DNA of 64,000 bases, taken from positions 327,858-391,857 of the forward strand of contig NW_027490391.1 of the NCBI RefSeq assembly GCF_050948175.1, read 5' to 3'. The DNA comes from Xylocopa sonorina (Eukaryota; Arthropoda; Insecta; Hymenoptera; Apidae). The stretch's first letter is position 1; every line of letters starts with the position of its first letter. The notes beneath the pieces were generated by a model. The model saw nothing but the letters and a program-made list of their open reading frames with translations. It was not told the DNA's origin and searched no databases. Positions 49,105-59,753 of the stretch are shown one piece after another. Made by a program: the position numbers and the translations under genes.

Positions 49105-52100
49105 TGTCACGTCCCGAGGTGCGGTTGCGCTCGCAACGGTGGCACAAAGTCGTAACCGTTCCCGAAAATAACGCGAATTGCGTCCGGACCGGGTTCGTTG
49201 GCGTTTCGGACTCGATAAAACGGTAATTAACACGAAACTTACCTTGTGATGGCTTGATTCTACTGTCTGTAACGTCAGGCGTACCGCCTGCCACCCTCCG
49301 GCGTCCACCTCATCATCCCCAGCATCCGTATCCGGAGCCCCTGCACACGGGCCACCCGCCGACTCGCCGTCCCTACAGAAGGAGACAAAGGTACGAGAGG
49401 GAAGAGGGATGCAGCATGCCGCGCCCACGCGCGATCTCCACACACGAGGGGGAGGACTTCACCCCGTATTACGAGGGCGAGGAGCTCTCCGACACATACT
49501 GGGTCGAATCCCAGCGATCACGAAGCCCTATACGTACTTCTCGTACATGTGGGATTAGAATAAGCACACTACTCACCTATGTACATACACACCAACACAC
49601 ACCTAGATTTAAGTAAATATATGTATATATTTTATTCATGCACGGTTATGTTCCGTGCACTCGCGCGCACACTCGACGCTCGCGGCTCACGCTTAACGCG
49701 GGCCGCGCCCCACTCCGAACGGCCGCCCCACCACGAGGGCCGAGCGGCCGCCCTACTCCGACCGTCCGCCCCACCGCGAGGGCCCAGCGACTCGCGCGCC
49801 GCGCGACACGAGGAGGTCGCGGACGCGAGATCCGAGAGTCAGTTCTCATCTCATCTCCGAACTGGAGAGTTGCTAACTCATCTCCGAACCGAGGAGTTCT
49901 AATCCAGCATCCGAACGATGCACTTCCGATCCGAGCAATAGGCTCATTCGCAACGAGCAATTAGCTCTAATGCATTCGTCTCTATCCATACTCCCATAGC
50001 GGAGTCCATTCGATACTTTATACTATTTCTAATTCTCATTGTAATCGCTAGTCAGTAACTTAGAATTTAGTCAAGTGTATCTAGTATAGTGAAATCATAG
50101 AATATAGTTTATTTTTACCAGATTCAAAGTATCTTTATTCGAGTTCAAATACAATTCCTTAATTCTACTCCACGGGTACGCTCGCGATTATTCTAATTCC
50201 ATATCTCATCTGCGATAGTCTTGAGGCTCGACGACTAGAGCGAACCAGCGCTTAGTTGCTCCATCCTCACTTCTACCGTGTACAGAATATCTTGCGCCCA
50301 GGTCGATCCCGGTAAGCTAGAGCGAACCAACGCTTAGCCGTGCCGTATTCAACCGAAGTTCAAGTATTCTCGATGAGCCTTGCACCTCCGACAAAGCGTA
50401 CACGACGCGCGGGGAGGAGAGAGTTTATTCGTCGTCTCGCTCGGGAATACGTGGGTGATGCACCAGAATATTCAATTTCCTACGTTCGAGTCCTGGTTCC
50501 TGTGAAGGAGGTTTCCTTCGCCGCACGACCCGTACGAGTCGCCAATCGTCAGGGCCAAACGCCGATACCTGCCAGCCGGAGTCAACCCGCCTGGACGCTT
50601 ATTCCCGTAGACGTACCTCCGTTCCAGCCGTACGCCGCCGCCATCCCGGTTGCGGATCCAAGGCGCTCCAGGTACCTGGAAAGAGAAATCAGACAGCGGA
50701 ATCAAGCCTTCGCAAGGTAAGTTTAGTATTAATTACCGTTTTATCGAGTCCGAAACGCCAACGAACCCGGTCCGGACGCAATTCGCGTTATTTTCGGGAA
50801 CGGTTACGACTTTGTGCCACCGTTGCGAGCGCAACCGCACCTCGGGACGTGACATGTCTGATTTCTCTTTCCAGGTACCTGGAGCGCCTTGGATCCGCAA
50901 CCGGGATGGCGGCGGCGTACGGCTGGAACGGAGGTACGGGTCGTGCGGCGAAGGAAACCTCCTTCACAGGAACCAGGACTCGAACGCAGGAAATTGAATA
51001 TTCCGGTGCATCACCCACGTATTCCCGAGCGAGACGACGAATAAACTCTCTCCTCCCCGCGCGTCGTGTACGCTTTGTCGGAGGTGCAAGGCTCGTCGAG
51101 AATACTTGAACTTCGGTCGAGTACGGCGCGGCTAAGCGTTGGTTCGCTCTAGCTTACCGGGATCAACCTGGGCGCAAGATATTCTGTATACGGTAGAAGT
51201 GAGGATGGAGCAACTAAGCGCTGGTTCGCTCTAGTCGTCGAGCCTCAAGACTATCGCAGATGAGATATAGAAATAGAATAATCGCGAGCGTACCCGTGGA
51301 GTAGAATTAAGGAATTGTATTTGAACTCGAATAAAGATACTTTGAATCTGGTAAAAATAAACTATATTCTATGATTTCACTATACTAGATACACTTGACT
51401 AAATTCTAAGTTACTGATTAGCGATTACAATGAGAATTAGAAATAGTATAAAGTATCGAATGGACTCCGCTATGGGAGTATGGATAGAGACGAATGCATT
51501 AGAGCTAATTGCTCGTTGCGAATGAGCCTATTGCTCGGATCGGAAGTGCATCGTTCGGATGCTGGATTAGAACTCCTCGGTTCGGAGATGAGATACGAAC
51601 TCTCCGGTTCGGAGGTGAGATACGAACTCTCCAGTTCGGAGATGAGATACCAACTCTCCGGTTCGGAGGTGAGATTGGAACTGACTCTCGGATCTCGCGT
51701 CCGCGACCTCCTCGGGTCGCGCGGCGCGCGAGTCGCTGGGCCCTCGCGGTGGGGCGGACGGTCGGAGTAGGGCGGCCGCTCGGCCCTCGTGGTGGGGCGG
51801 CCGTTCGGAGTGGGGCGCGGCCCGCGTTAAGCGTGAGCCGCGAGCGTCGAGTGTGCGCGCGAGTGCACGGAACATAACCGTGCATGAATAAAATATATAC
51901 ATATATTTACTTAAATCTAGGTGTGTGTTGGTGTGTATGTACATATATGAGTAGTGTGCTTATTCTAATCCCACATGTACGAGAAGTACGTATAGGGCTT
52001 CGTGATCGCTGGGGATTCGACCCAGTATGTGTCGGAGAGCTCCTCGCCCTCGTAATACGGGGTGAAGTCCTCCCCCTCGTGTGCGGAGATCGCGCGTGGG

Positions 52101-52256
52101 CGCGGCATGCTGCATCCCTCTTCCCTCTCGTACCTTTGTCTCCTTCTGTAGGGACGGCGAGTCGGCGGGTGGCCCGTGTGCAGGGGCTCCGGATACGGAT
52201 GCTGGGGATGATGAGGTGGACGCCGGAGGGTGGCAGGCGGTACGCCTGACGTTACA
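49105..52256 (-). repeat. E2 3' LTR, interrupted by a nested LTR
   Basis: Minus-strand LTR in two parts, 49105-49267 and 50859-52256 (50855-50858 is the duplicated TGTC). The uninterrupted length is 1561 bp, the same as the E3 5' LTR. About 70 bp is missing around 50935 relative to E1, and four roughly 27-bp tandem units lie at 51567-51680. The ATG of the LTR open frame is lost (ACG). Pol's C-terminal tail is intact in it (stop at 51965). Confidence 0.9.
49268..50854 (+). mobile_element. Solo LTR nested in the E2 3' LTR
   Basis: Complete LTR of 1587 bp (TGTAACGT..ACGTGACA) inserted in the opposite orientation into the E2 left LTR. The target duplication is TGTC (49264-49267 and 50855-50858). 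Removing it rejoins the host LTR at CTGTC|TGATTTC. It carries two tandem units rather than three. One base is missing (GAATCCCAGC versus GAATCCCCAGC, near 49510), which shifts the Pol-tail frame. It was inserted after the host LTR, so it gives a relative date. Confidence 0.93.
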
Positions 52257-55200
52257 CCACCCCCCTTGGAAAAAGAATCTCGGCCATGCCGAGATCTCTT
52301 GTCTGTTGGGTAGATTTCGGGATGCTGGATCCTTCTCTTGGTCCTGTCGTCTGGATGCTGCGGAATCTGTGGTTTTTCGCCTGGTTGATCCTGGCGATAA
52401 CGTTTGGAGTTTGGACCGTGGCTGCGGGCTTCCTTCGGATTGCAGGCACTTTCGTCGCTTTCACTTTCAGCGTTCGTTTGAATGTCACTGCTCTCACTGG
52501 CTTCATTTTCAGTTTTTCGCACTTTTCTTTCACTAGCATCCACACTCTGCATACTATGCATTCGTTTACAAATTTTGATTTTGTTCGTATGAACAATTTT
52601 ATGGCGCCCTTTTACATTCAGCTTAACATTACAGTTGCCCAAAATTTCGAGGATACGGTACGGTCCAGAATACTGTGCCTGGAACTTATGTTTGTTCGGC
52701 TCTTTTAAAAGATAGACCCATTGGCCTACCTCGAAGTTTTGGACATTGAGATTTCGGTCATAATAATATTTGGAACGGCGTTTCGCGTTGTCTAGATTGG
52801 CTTTAGCCAAATCCTGAGATTTCGTGATTTTCTCCTGAAGTTGTATAAGATAGTCGCTATAAGTTTCGTTATCAGAGCTGTCCTGAAAAGGAGTGGCTGA
52901 CGGCGTCCTAGCTATCCTGCCGAACACTAGTTCGTGTGGGGTGTATAATGTACCCTCGTGCACACTGGTGTTGTATGAAAACATTGCATACGGTAACCAA
53001 TTCACCCAATCGTTACTCGACTCTATGTAATGCTTCAGATATTCGGCCAGGACGTGGTGAGATCGTTCAACGGACCCGTTTGTTTGTGGATGGAACGCAG
53101 TGGACTTGTATTGCTTAATACGGAATTTGATTGCTATGGCTTTAATCAAGCTATTTATAAAGTTCGAACCTTGGTCCGTGAGTATGCCTTTCGGGCATCC
53201 GAACTTACAAATGAATTCTTTTATTAGAGCATCGGCAATGTCTACTGCGGTGGTGGTTTTGAGAGGAACTGCGACTGAGTATTTAGTGAGGAGATCTTGG
53301 ATCGTGAGGATACTTGTATAACCGTCGGAAGTTTCGGGAAGAGGACCCATTACGTCCATTGAAATCTTATCGAATGCCCTGCCAGGGGTGTCGGTTAAAG
53401 TGAGAGGCTGTCTGGTCTTTACCCGGACCAGTTTCTCTGTCTGACAACTTTTACATTTGCCAATATATTCTTGTATTTGTGTTTTCATGTTTGGCCAAAA
53501 GTATTGTTGTCTGATGCGAGAATAAGTTTTATTAACCCCTTTGTGACCTCCCACAGGGGAGTCGTGGTTTTCTCTTATTATTTTCAGTCGCTCTTCGACC
53601 GAAGGGGTTTTAATGAGGCCCTGGCAGACCGTAATCTGGACAGTTGTTTCATAAAACAGGTCCTGAAGGATTTTCTGGATTCGGGACCAGGATACGGAGT
53701 CTAGATAGGTTTGTGCGATACTAAATGTTTGTAATTGTAATTCGTTTACAACGTCGCACAAGGATCTGAATGTTTCTATTACGGTCTGGAAATTGATTGA
53801 TCTGGTGGAATGTTCGATGATTGGAAGCTGGATTTGGAATTCGTTTCCGATTTTTATGACTTTGGCTTTGGTAAGGACGTGATTTTTGTTTAGAAGGAAT
53901 TTTTCAGCGTTCGCTAGATCTTTGGCGCCCGTGTCATAGGGGTGCCCAGATTGCGTGACGAAGACAACTACATTGTCTCGTCGCGTTGATAATGCGTCAC
54001 GGCTGAAATTAAATAGAGGTTCGCGTCGGATAAATTCATTTGGAGCAGGAGTATAGAAGTCGGTGCTGTCGCTGGCGACTTGCGGAGGTGATGCTGTGTT
54101 GGTACGGGAGGACGTGCCTGGAGTCGGTAATTCAGGTTCTGATGTTACCGGAGTAGGAGGAGGCGCTAGTGTGGTATACTTTTTACGGGTTTCCGGAGGC
54201 ACATCGAAGATGTCGTCCTCCGAGTTTTCTGAATACGAGAGCGGAAAAATTTGAGCGGGATTCCGCGACAATGCGTCCGCATTAAGGTTCGTTTTTCCAC
54301 TTTTATAGACCATCTCGTAGTCAAATTCCGCTAACTTAAGCCTCCACCGTACGAGTCTACTTGACGGGTCCTTGACCGAATTCATCCACACTAACGGTCG
54401 ATGGTCGGTAACGAGTTTGAATTGATTACCGTATATGTATGGACGAAAGTAATGGACGGCGTAGACAATCGCCAGACACTCCTTCTCGATCGTGGAGTAG
54501 TTTTTCTCCGCAGCGTTTAACAGTCGCGACGTGTACGCGATTGGCAAGTCGCGGCCTATTGGTCCTTGACTCAAGATAGCACCAATAGCTTCGGCGGACG
54601 CGTCGGTCGTTATCACGAATGGTTGTTTGAAGTTGGGGTACTGCAAGATAGGCGCTTCGCATAGGCAATCTCGGAGTTTGACGAATGAATTCTCTTGCTC
54701 GTTACGCCATACAAAGGGCGCGTCTTTTTTTAACAAATTTGTAAGTGGCTTAGCAATATTAGAAAAATTTGCGATGAACCGCCTGTAGTATCCCGCGAGC
54801 CCGAGGAATTGTTTGATCTGTTTCGCGTTGCGCGGGCGCGGAAAATTTTTGACGGCGCTAATTTTCGCAGGGTCAGGTTTTACACCGTGCTCACTGATAA
54901 TATGACCCAAATAGCTTACTTCTCTCCTCAAGAATTCGCACTTATCCGGCTGCAATACTAAATTAGCTTCTTTGAGCCGTTGAGTTAATTTATCGAATTT
55001 AAGTCGATGTTCTTGAAGAGAGCTAGCGTAGATAACAATGTCGTCCAAATAGACGAAAATTTCGTTCCCCTGGAGACCGGACAGGACATTGTCCATAAGT
55101 CGTTGGAACGTCGCTGGCGCATTTTTTAATCCGAATGGCATTCTTTTAAATTCATAATGCCCGTGAGGCGTCGAAAAAGCGGTTTTGGGAGCATCGGCGG

Positions 55201-56872
55201 GCTCCATTGGGATCTGGTGAAATCCGCTCGCGAGATCGAATGTACTAAAATACTTCGCGCTCCCGAGCTGATCAAGTATCTCGGTAATGCAAGGGAGGGG
55301 ATAGGCATCGGCGACAGATTTCTCATTGAGTGCGCGGTAGTCGATGACGACGCGCCATTGCTTGTTGCCCAAGGAGTCCGGTTTCTTTGGGACAACCCAC
55401 AATGGCGAATTATATGGTGATTTTGACGGAGAGATGACACCATTTTGTAAAAATTTGTCGACTTGTCGTCGAATCTCCTCCTTATGAGCTGGTGGGAAAC
55501 GGTATTGTTTCACATTGACGGGGCGGTCGTCGACGGTTGTAATCTTGTGCGTGGTTGCTGACGTATGCCCTAATTTATCCCCCTCAATGTGAAAAAGCTC
55601 CTGCGTGCTTTGAACGAGACGGACGACGTGCTCTCTTTCCTCTGCGTTGAGGTGGTCGAGACGGAGGAGACTAAGAATTCGATCTAAGCGAGATTTCGAA
55701 AGGTTGGCGGATTTCGATGTTGGTTTTAACGGCGCCTGTTGTACATTATTTTTAACCGCCTGAGCATAGGAGATTTGTTGAACATTCGCGATTTTGCAAC
55801 GCGAAGGAGGAGTTTCGATTGTCGAGTATGGTGTCTGACTCGAGAAAGAAATAGAAGTTTTCCCTTTTTGGGATGAGCCGATCGGTACGGCGGATACGTT
55901 AGATTTAGTAGATTTAGAAAAAACCGGATAGAGCGACGGACTATCCTCCTCGTGGAGGGGAGTCATGATTTGCGCGGGCTCGAGTATGATCTCTGGTAAC
56001 GCGATTTCGACGGCGCGGTCGGATGAATTAATTATTCGAGTTACCGCTTTGCCCCGAATTACTCTGACGAGAGCGTTTCCGAAAAATATGCCCGGCGCAA
56101 GATCGATACGAGGAATTATACCTTCCGCGAGATTCGAATTAACTACGCGGACCTTGATACCGATATTTGATCTCGGCGGAATGGAGATACGGTCTCCTGA
56201 CTTCGGAGAAGCTGCTTTGTCTTGCGTTCGAAGCTTCGATTTCGTTGTTGCATCGCGTTTCAGCGGAGGCGATGATTTACGCGGCGGGCGCGGCGGCGGA
56301 GGGGGAATAGATTCCGTGCGCGGCGCTTGTTTACGTTTCGGCGATAGGAGAGGCTTTATTTTCGACTCCGGTGACGGTTCCTCGAGTGCTTCGATATCGT
56401 CTTCGAAAGGAATTCTCTTACCATTCCATTTGATTATTTTATTTGGAAAAGAGATTTCTGCGTCCATACAGAACCCGGAGCCGAGGATCCCGCTTGGTTT
56501 AAGGGGAAAATCATCCTCGACCACATTAAAAGGAACGACGCGACCGAAAATGACAAGATTCACCGTCCCTAAGGTTGCGGTTTTGCCATCGGTTACCCCT
56601 GTTATTATGACGATCTCGGACTTATCGATTCGCGCGGATGCTTTTAGAGCCGAACGTTTTATAATATTTATTTCCGCCCCAGTGTCCACCATGAAGCGAG
56701 TTGGTGAAATTAGAAGGTCGGACTTTAAAATTACGTTTGGCGTGCTAGTTTTTCCGGTTATGTTTATCGCGGCGTTTCGTCGATTTCCGCGTTGGAGTTG
56801 CTCGCGGCGAGAGGACGGACTTGGTGCGCGGCCTCGCCACCTGTCTCGCGGCGGGTGCGGAGGCCATTGTCG
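51965..56872 (-). CDS. E2 Pol polyprotein (PR-RT-RNaseH-IN)
   Basis: Same length from the slip site as E1 (1635 residues) and open throughout. Protease DTG is at 56686-56678, RT YLDD at 55051-55040 and integrase DD35E residues at 53356, 53176 and 53068. GLKNAPATFQ has the normal Pro near 55116. A TAA in this frame at 56887-56885, just before the slippery heptamer, excludes translation from further upstream, and the first in-frame ATG (56692) is already inside the protease, so frameshifting is the only plausible entry. The final 97 codons lie in the LTR and end in YFSYMWD as in E1. Substitutions relative to E1 are scattered and mild. Confidence 0.93.
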   Translation of the reverse strand, partial: RQWPPHPPRDRWRGRAPSPSSRREQLQRGNRRNAAINITGKTSTPNVILKSDLLISPTRFMVDTGAEINIIKRSALKASARIDKSEIVIITGVTDGKTATLGTVNLVIFGRVVPFNVVEDDFPLKPSGILGSGFCMDAEISFPNKIIKWNGKRIPFEDDIEALEEPSPESKIKPLLSPKRKQAPRTESIPPPPPRPPRKSSPPLKRDATTKSKLRTQDKAASPKSGDRISIPPRSNIGIKVRVVNSNLAEGIIPRIDLAPGIFFGNALVRVIRGKAVTRIINSSDRAVEIALPEIILEPAQIMTPLHEEDSPSLYPVFSKSTKSNVSAVPIGSSQKGKTSISFSSQTPYSTIETPPSRCKIANVQQISYAQAVKNNVQQAPLKPTSKSANLSKSRLDRILSLLRLDHLNAEEREHVVRLVQSTQELFHIEGDKLGHTSATTHKITTVDDRPVNVKQYRFPPAHKEEIRRQVDKFLQNGVISPSKSPYNSPLWVVPKKPDSLGNKQWRVVIDYRALNEKSVADAYPLPCITEILDQLGSAKYFSTFDLASGFHQIPMEPADAPKTAFSTPHGHYEFKRMPFGLKNAPATFQRLMDNVLSGLQGNEIFVYLDDIVIYASSLQEHRLKFDKLTQRLKEANLVLQPDKCEFLRREVSYLGHIISEHGVKPDPAKISAVKNFPRPRNAKQIKQFLGLAGYYRRFIANFSNIAKPLTNLLKKDAPFVWRNEQENSFVKLRDCLCEAPILQYPNFKQPFVITTDASAEAIGAILSQGPIGRDLPIAYTSRLLNAAEKNYSTIEKECLAIVYAVHYFRPYIYGNQFKLVTDHRPLVWMNSVKDPSSRLVRWRLKLAEFDYEMVYKSGKTNLNADALSRNPAQIFPLSYSENSEDDIFDVPPETRKKYTTLAPPPTPVTSEPELPTPGTSSRTNTASPPQVASDSTDFYTPAPNEFIRREPLFNFSRDALSTRRDNVVVFVTQSGHPYDTGAKDLANAEKFLLNKNHVLTKAKVIKIGNEFQIQLPIIEHSTRSINFQTVIETFRSLCDVVNELQLQTFSIAQTYLDSVSWSRIQKILQDLFYETTVQITVCQGLIKTPSVEERLKIIRENHDSPVGGHKGVNKTYSRIRQQYFWPNMKTQIQEYIGKCKSCQTEKLVRVKTRQPLTLTDTPGRAFDKISMDVMGPLPETSDGYTSILTIQDLLTKYSVAVPLKTTTAVDIADALIKEFICKFGCPKGILTDQGSNFINSLIKAIAIKFRIKQYKSTAFHPQTNGSVERSHHVLAEYLKHYIESSNDWVNWLPYAMFSYNTSVHEGTLYTPHELVFGRIARTPSATPFQDSSDNETYSDYLIQLQEKITKSQDLAKANLDNAKRRSKYYYDRNLNVQNFEVGQWVYLLKEPNKHKFQAQYSGPYRILEILGNCNVKLNVKGRHKIVHTNKIKICKRMHSMQSVDASERKVRKTENEASESSDIQTNAESESDESACNPKEARSHGPNSKRYRQDQPGEKPQIPQHPDDRTKRRIQHPEIYPTDKRSRHGRDSFSKGGGVTSGVPPATLRRPPHHPQHPYPEPLHTGHPPTRRPYRRRQRYEREEGCSMPRPRAISAHEGEDFTPYYEGEELSDTYWVESPAITKPYTYFSYMWD
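52257..52267 (-). promoter_or_regulatory. E2 polypurine tract
   Basis: Minus-strand AAGGGGGGTGG directly abuts the start of the 3' LTR, identical to E1. Confidence 0.85.
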
Positions 56873-58083
56873 TTTCCCGAATTTTTATTTACCGCGTTGT
56901 TGTACTGCCTTTTTCGGCACTCGCCTATTTCGTGCCCCGGGGTCTTGCAATAGCGACAAAATTTGGGCGCGTCCCTGGCTACGATTTGTCTCGGTTGTTC
57001 GTACGCGGGGCCTCGAGTAGGAGGCGGTACGTCCCTGGATCGCAAGTATTCCTGCGGTCGGTACGGCGATGGCGGTCTGAATCGACACTCGGTCGCGTAA
57101 TGTCCGATATTATTGCATTTTCGGCAAATAATTTCGGCTGGTTTTTCGCGCGATTCTGGTCGCGCGACACGCGATCTACCTAGCCGGTTGCAATCACGTT
57201 CGTGCATTTGATAGAGCTCCCGCGCTCGAGCGAACGTTTCTCGCAATGTACCGAATGAACTTATAGTCATTTGCATTCGAATTTCCGGAATGAGACCGTC
57301 TTTAAAACATTGTAGGGTGAGCGCGTCTACGTCATCGAGCGATTCCGGTGTGTCTCGTCGAGCAAGCCTCTCGCAATCAATTATAGCGGTTCTAAGATCT
57401 TTTACTCGACCGATGTAATCTAGAATGTGCTCGTTCGCGCGCATAAATATATTAGCAAGTTCACCCCGATAATGATGAGCTGATTTTACGGAGCAAAAAG
57501 TGCTGCGAAGAACGTCCGTTAATTCGAGTATTGTGTAACACGGCTCGTCTTCTAGCGCGGCGTAGGCACGACCCTTGAGTTTTCCCTTAAGCAGGCGTGT
57601 GAAAGTTCGCTCGCACCCATTAGGGATAAGCTCATAAGCGCGTTTACACGCTCGGGTAAACTGAAGAATAGGAATGTTCTGACCATCGAATGTCGGCACG
57701 GCTTCGAGGGCCTGCTTAAGTGATAGCTCGTCGTGTTGCGAACTATTTGTATTGAAATCAGAGCTCGAATTATGTGCGGAAAGCGGATTTCCCCGAGGAA
57801 TATCTAGAGGAACAGTATCGTCGCGCGTTAAATCAGGCGTTCTGCGAATAGATTCTATTTCACGACGTAGAATTTCTATTTGCTGGAGCAACGCGGCATT
57901 ACTCGGATCGGTCGCTTTCGTATTTTTCGCGGAAGTATTTTGTTGCGCGCTACTAGGAAGAGGCTCGGCGATAGCGTCTTGGAAATCAAGCGTTCTGCTA
58001 GTGCGTTTTTCGCGTTCGGAATCGGCCATCGCGGCGGCTCGCTGTGTCTGCTGGCGCGTTTTTGTCGGAGTCCGGGTTGCCAT
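56764..58083 (-). CDS. E2 Gag polyprotein
   Basis: A 439-residue Gag from ATG at 58083, with the same layout as E1: polar N-terminal region, capsid-like core, two CX2CX4HX4C knuckles. It keeps the 20-residue Pro/Arg-rich linker (VPPPTRGPAYEQ..) between the knuckles that E1 has lost. This is probably the ancestral form because E3 also has that DNA. The frameshift heptamer G GGA AAC is at 56878-56872 after residue 404. The stop lies 35 codons later. Confidence 0.92.
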   Translation of the reverse strand: MATRTPTKTRQQTQRAAAMADSEREKRTSRTLDFQDAIAEPLPSSAQQNTSAKNTKATDPSNAALLQQIEILRREIESIRRTPDLTRDDTVPLDIPRGNPLSAHNSSSDFNTNSSQHDELSLKQALEAVPTFDGQNIPILQFTRACKRAYELIPNGCERTFTRLLKGKLKGRAYAALEDEPCYTILELTDVLRSTFCSVKSAHHYRGELANIFMRANEHILDYIGRVKDLRTAIIDCERLARRDTPESLDDVDALTLQCFKDGLIPEIRMQMTISSFGTLRETFARARELYQMHERDCNRLGRSRVARPESREKPAEIICRKCNNIGHYATECRFRPPSPYRPQEYLRSRDVPPPTRGPAYEQPRQIVARDAPKFCRYCKTPGHEIGECRKRQYNNAVNKNSGNDNGLRTRRETGGEAAHQVRPLAASNSNAEIDETPR

Positions 58084-58134
58084 ATCTAGTTTCGCGGTTC
58101 CTTTCGGCAGAATTTCCGGAGGAAACGCGGGGCT

Positions 58135-58152
58135 ATCCCACCGCTGTCACCA
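58135..58152 (-). promoter_or_regulatory. E2 primer binding site
   Basis: Identical to the E1 PBS on the minus strand, 13 nt inside the 5' LTR boundary at 58166. Confidence 0.7.
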
Positions 58153-58165
58153 AAAATAACTTTCG

Positions 58166-59753
58166 TGTCACGTCCCGAGGTGCGGTTGCGCTCGCAACGG
58201 TGGCACAAAGTCGTAACCGTTCCCGAAAATAACGCGAATTGCGTCCGGACCGGGTTCGTTGGCGTTTCGGACTCGATAAAACGGTAACTAACACTAAACT
58301 TACCTTGCGAAGGCTTGATTCCGCTGTCTGATTTCTCTTTCCAGGTACCTGGAACGCCTTGGATCCGCAACCGGGATGGCGGCGGCGTACGGCTGGAACG
58401 GAGGTACGTCTACGGGAATAAGCGTCCAGGCGGGTTGACTCCGGCTGGCAGGTATCGGCGTTTGGCCCTGACGATTGGCGACTCGTACGGGTCGTGCGGC
58501 GAAGGAAACCTCCTTCACAGGAACCAGGACTCGAACGTAGGAAATTGAATATTCTGGTGCATCACCCACGTATTCCCGAGCGAGACGACGAATGAACTCT
58601 CTCCTCCCCGCGCGTCGTGTACGCTTTGTCGGAGGTGCAAGGCTCATCGAGAATACTTGAACTTCGGTTGAATACGGCACGGCTAAGCGTTGGTTCGCTC
58701 TAGCTTACCGGGATCGACCTGGGCGCAAGATATTCTGTACACGGTAGAAGTGAGGATGGAGCAACTAAGCGCTGGTTCGCTCTAGTCGTCGAGCCTCAAG
58801 ACTATCGTAGATGAGATATAGAATTAGAATAATCGCGAGCGTACCCGTGGATTAGAATTAAGGAATTGTATTTGAACTCGAATAAAGATACTTTGAATCT
58901 GGTAAAAATAAACTATATTCTATGATTTCACTATACTAGATACACTTGACTAAATTCTAAGTTACTGACTAGCGATTACAATGAGAATTAGAAATAGTAT
59001 AAAGTATCGAATGGACTCCGCTATGGGAGTATGGATAGAGACGAATGCATTAGAGCTAATTGCTCGTTGCGAATGAGCCTATTGCTCGGATCGGAGGTGC
59101 ATCGTTCGGATGCTGGATTAGAACTCCTCGGTTCGGAGATGAGATACGAAATCTCCAGTTCGGAGATGAGTTTGGAACTGACTCTCGGATCTCGCGTCCG
59201 CGACCTCCTCGGGTCGCGCGGCGCGCGAGTCGCTGGGCCCTCGCGGTGGGGCGGACGGTCGGAGTAGGGCGGCCGCTCGGCCCCCGTGGTGGGGCGGCCG
59301 TTCGGAGTGGGGCGCGGCCCGCGTTAAGCGTGAGCCGCGAGCGTCGAGTGTGCGCGCGAGTGCACGGAACATAGCCGTGCATGAATGAAATATATACATA
59401 TATTCACTTAAATCTAGGTGTGTGTTGGTGTGTATGTACATAGGTGAGTAGTGTCCTTATTCTAATCCCACATGTACGAGAAGTACGTATAGGGCTTCGT
59501 GATCGCTGGGGATTCGACCCAGTATGTGTCGGAGAGCTCGTCGCCCTCGTAATACGGGGTGAAGTCCTCCTCCTCGTGTGTGGAGATCGCGCGTGGGCGC
59601 GGCATGCTGCATCCCTCTTCCCTCTCGTACCTTTGTCTCCTTCTGTAGGGACGGCGAGTCGGCGGGTGGCCCGTGTGCAGGGGCTCCGGATACGGATGCT
59701 GGGGATGATGAGGTGGACGCCGGAGGGTGGCAGGCGGTACGCCTGACGTTACA
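58166..59753 (-). repeat. E2 5' LTR (1588 bp)
   Basis: Intact LTR of the E1-like haplotype (AATAAGGACACTACTCACC, CGGCTATG) with one tandem unit fewer than E1, which accounts for its 27-bp shorter length. It is clearly different from the E2 3' LTR, which should have been identical at insertion. It is followed at 59754 by CATG and inverted satellite. Confidence 0.93.

Larger units (their letters stand above)
49105..59753 (-). mobile_element. E2: near-complete retrotransposon, minus strand, recombinant
   Basis: Same family as E1, read right to left: 5' LTR 58166-59753, PBS, gag, pol, PPT, 3' LTR 49105-52256 (split by a nested LTR). Without the nested insert it is about 9058 bp. Its flanks do not form a target duplication: TGGT on the left, CATG on the right, with satellite in opposite orientations. 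The two LTRs also belong to different haplotypes. The left one matches the E3 5' LTR (1561 bp, same deletion, four tandem units); the right one resembles E1 LTRs. This is the signature of a crossover between inverted elements (see findings). Gag and pol are both open, so it could still be coding-competent, although its left LTR is interrupted. Confidence 0.93.

Noticed and set aside
49105..59753. E2 as a simple single insertion
   Set aside because: Flanks lack a target duplication, the satellite changes orientation across it, and its two LTRs are of different haplotypes.
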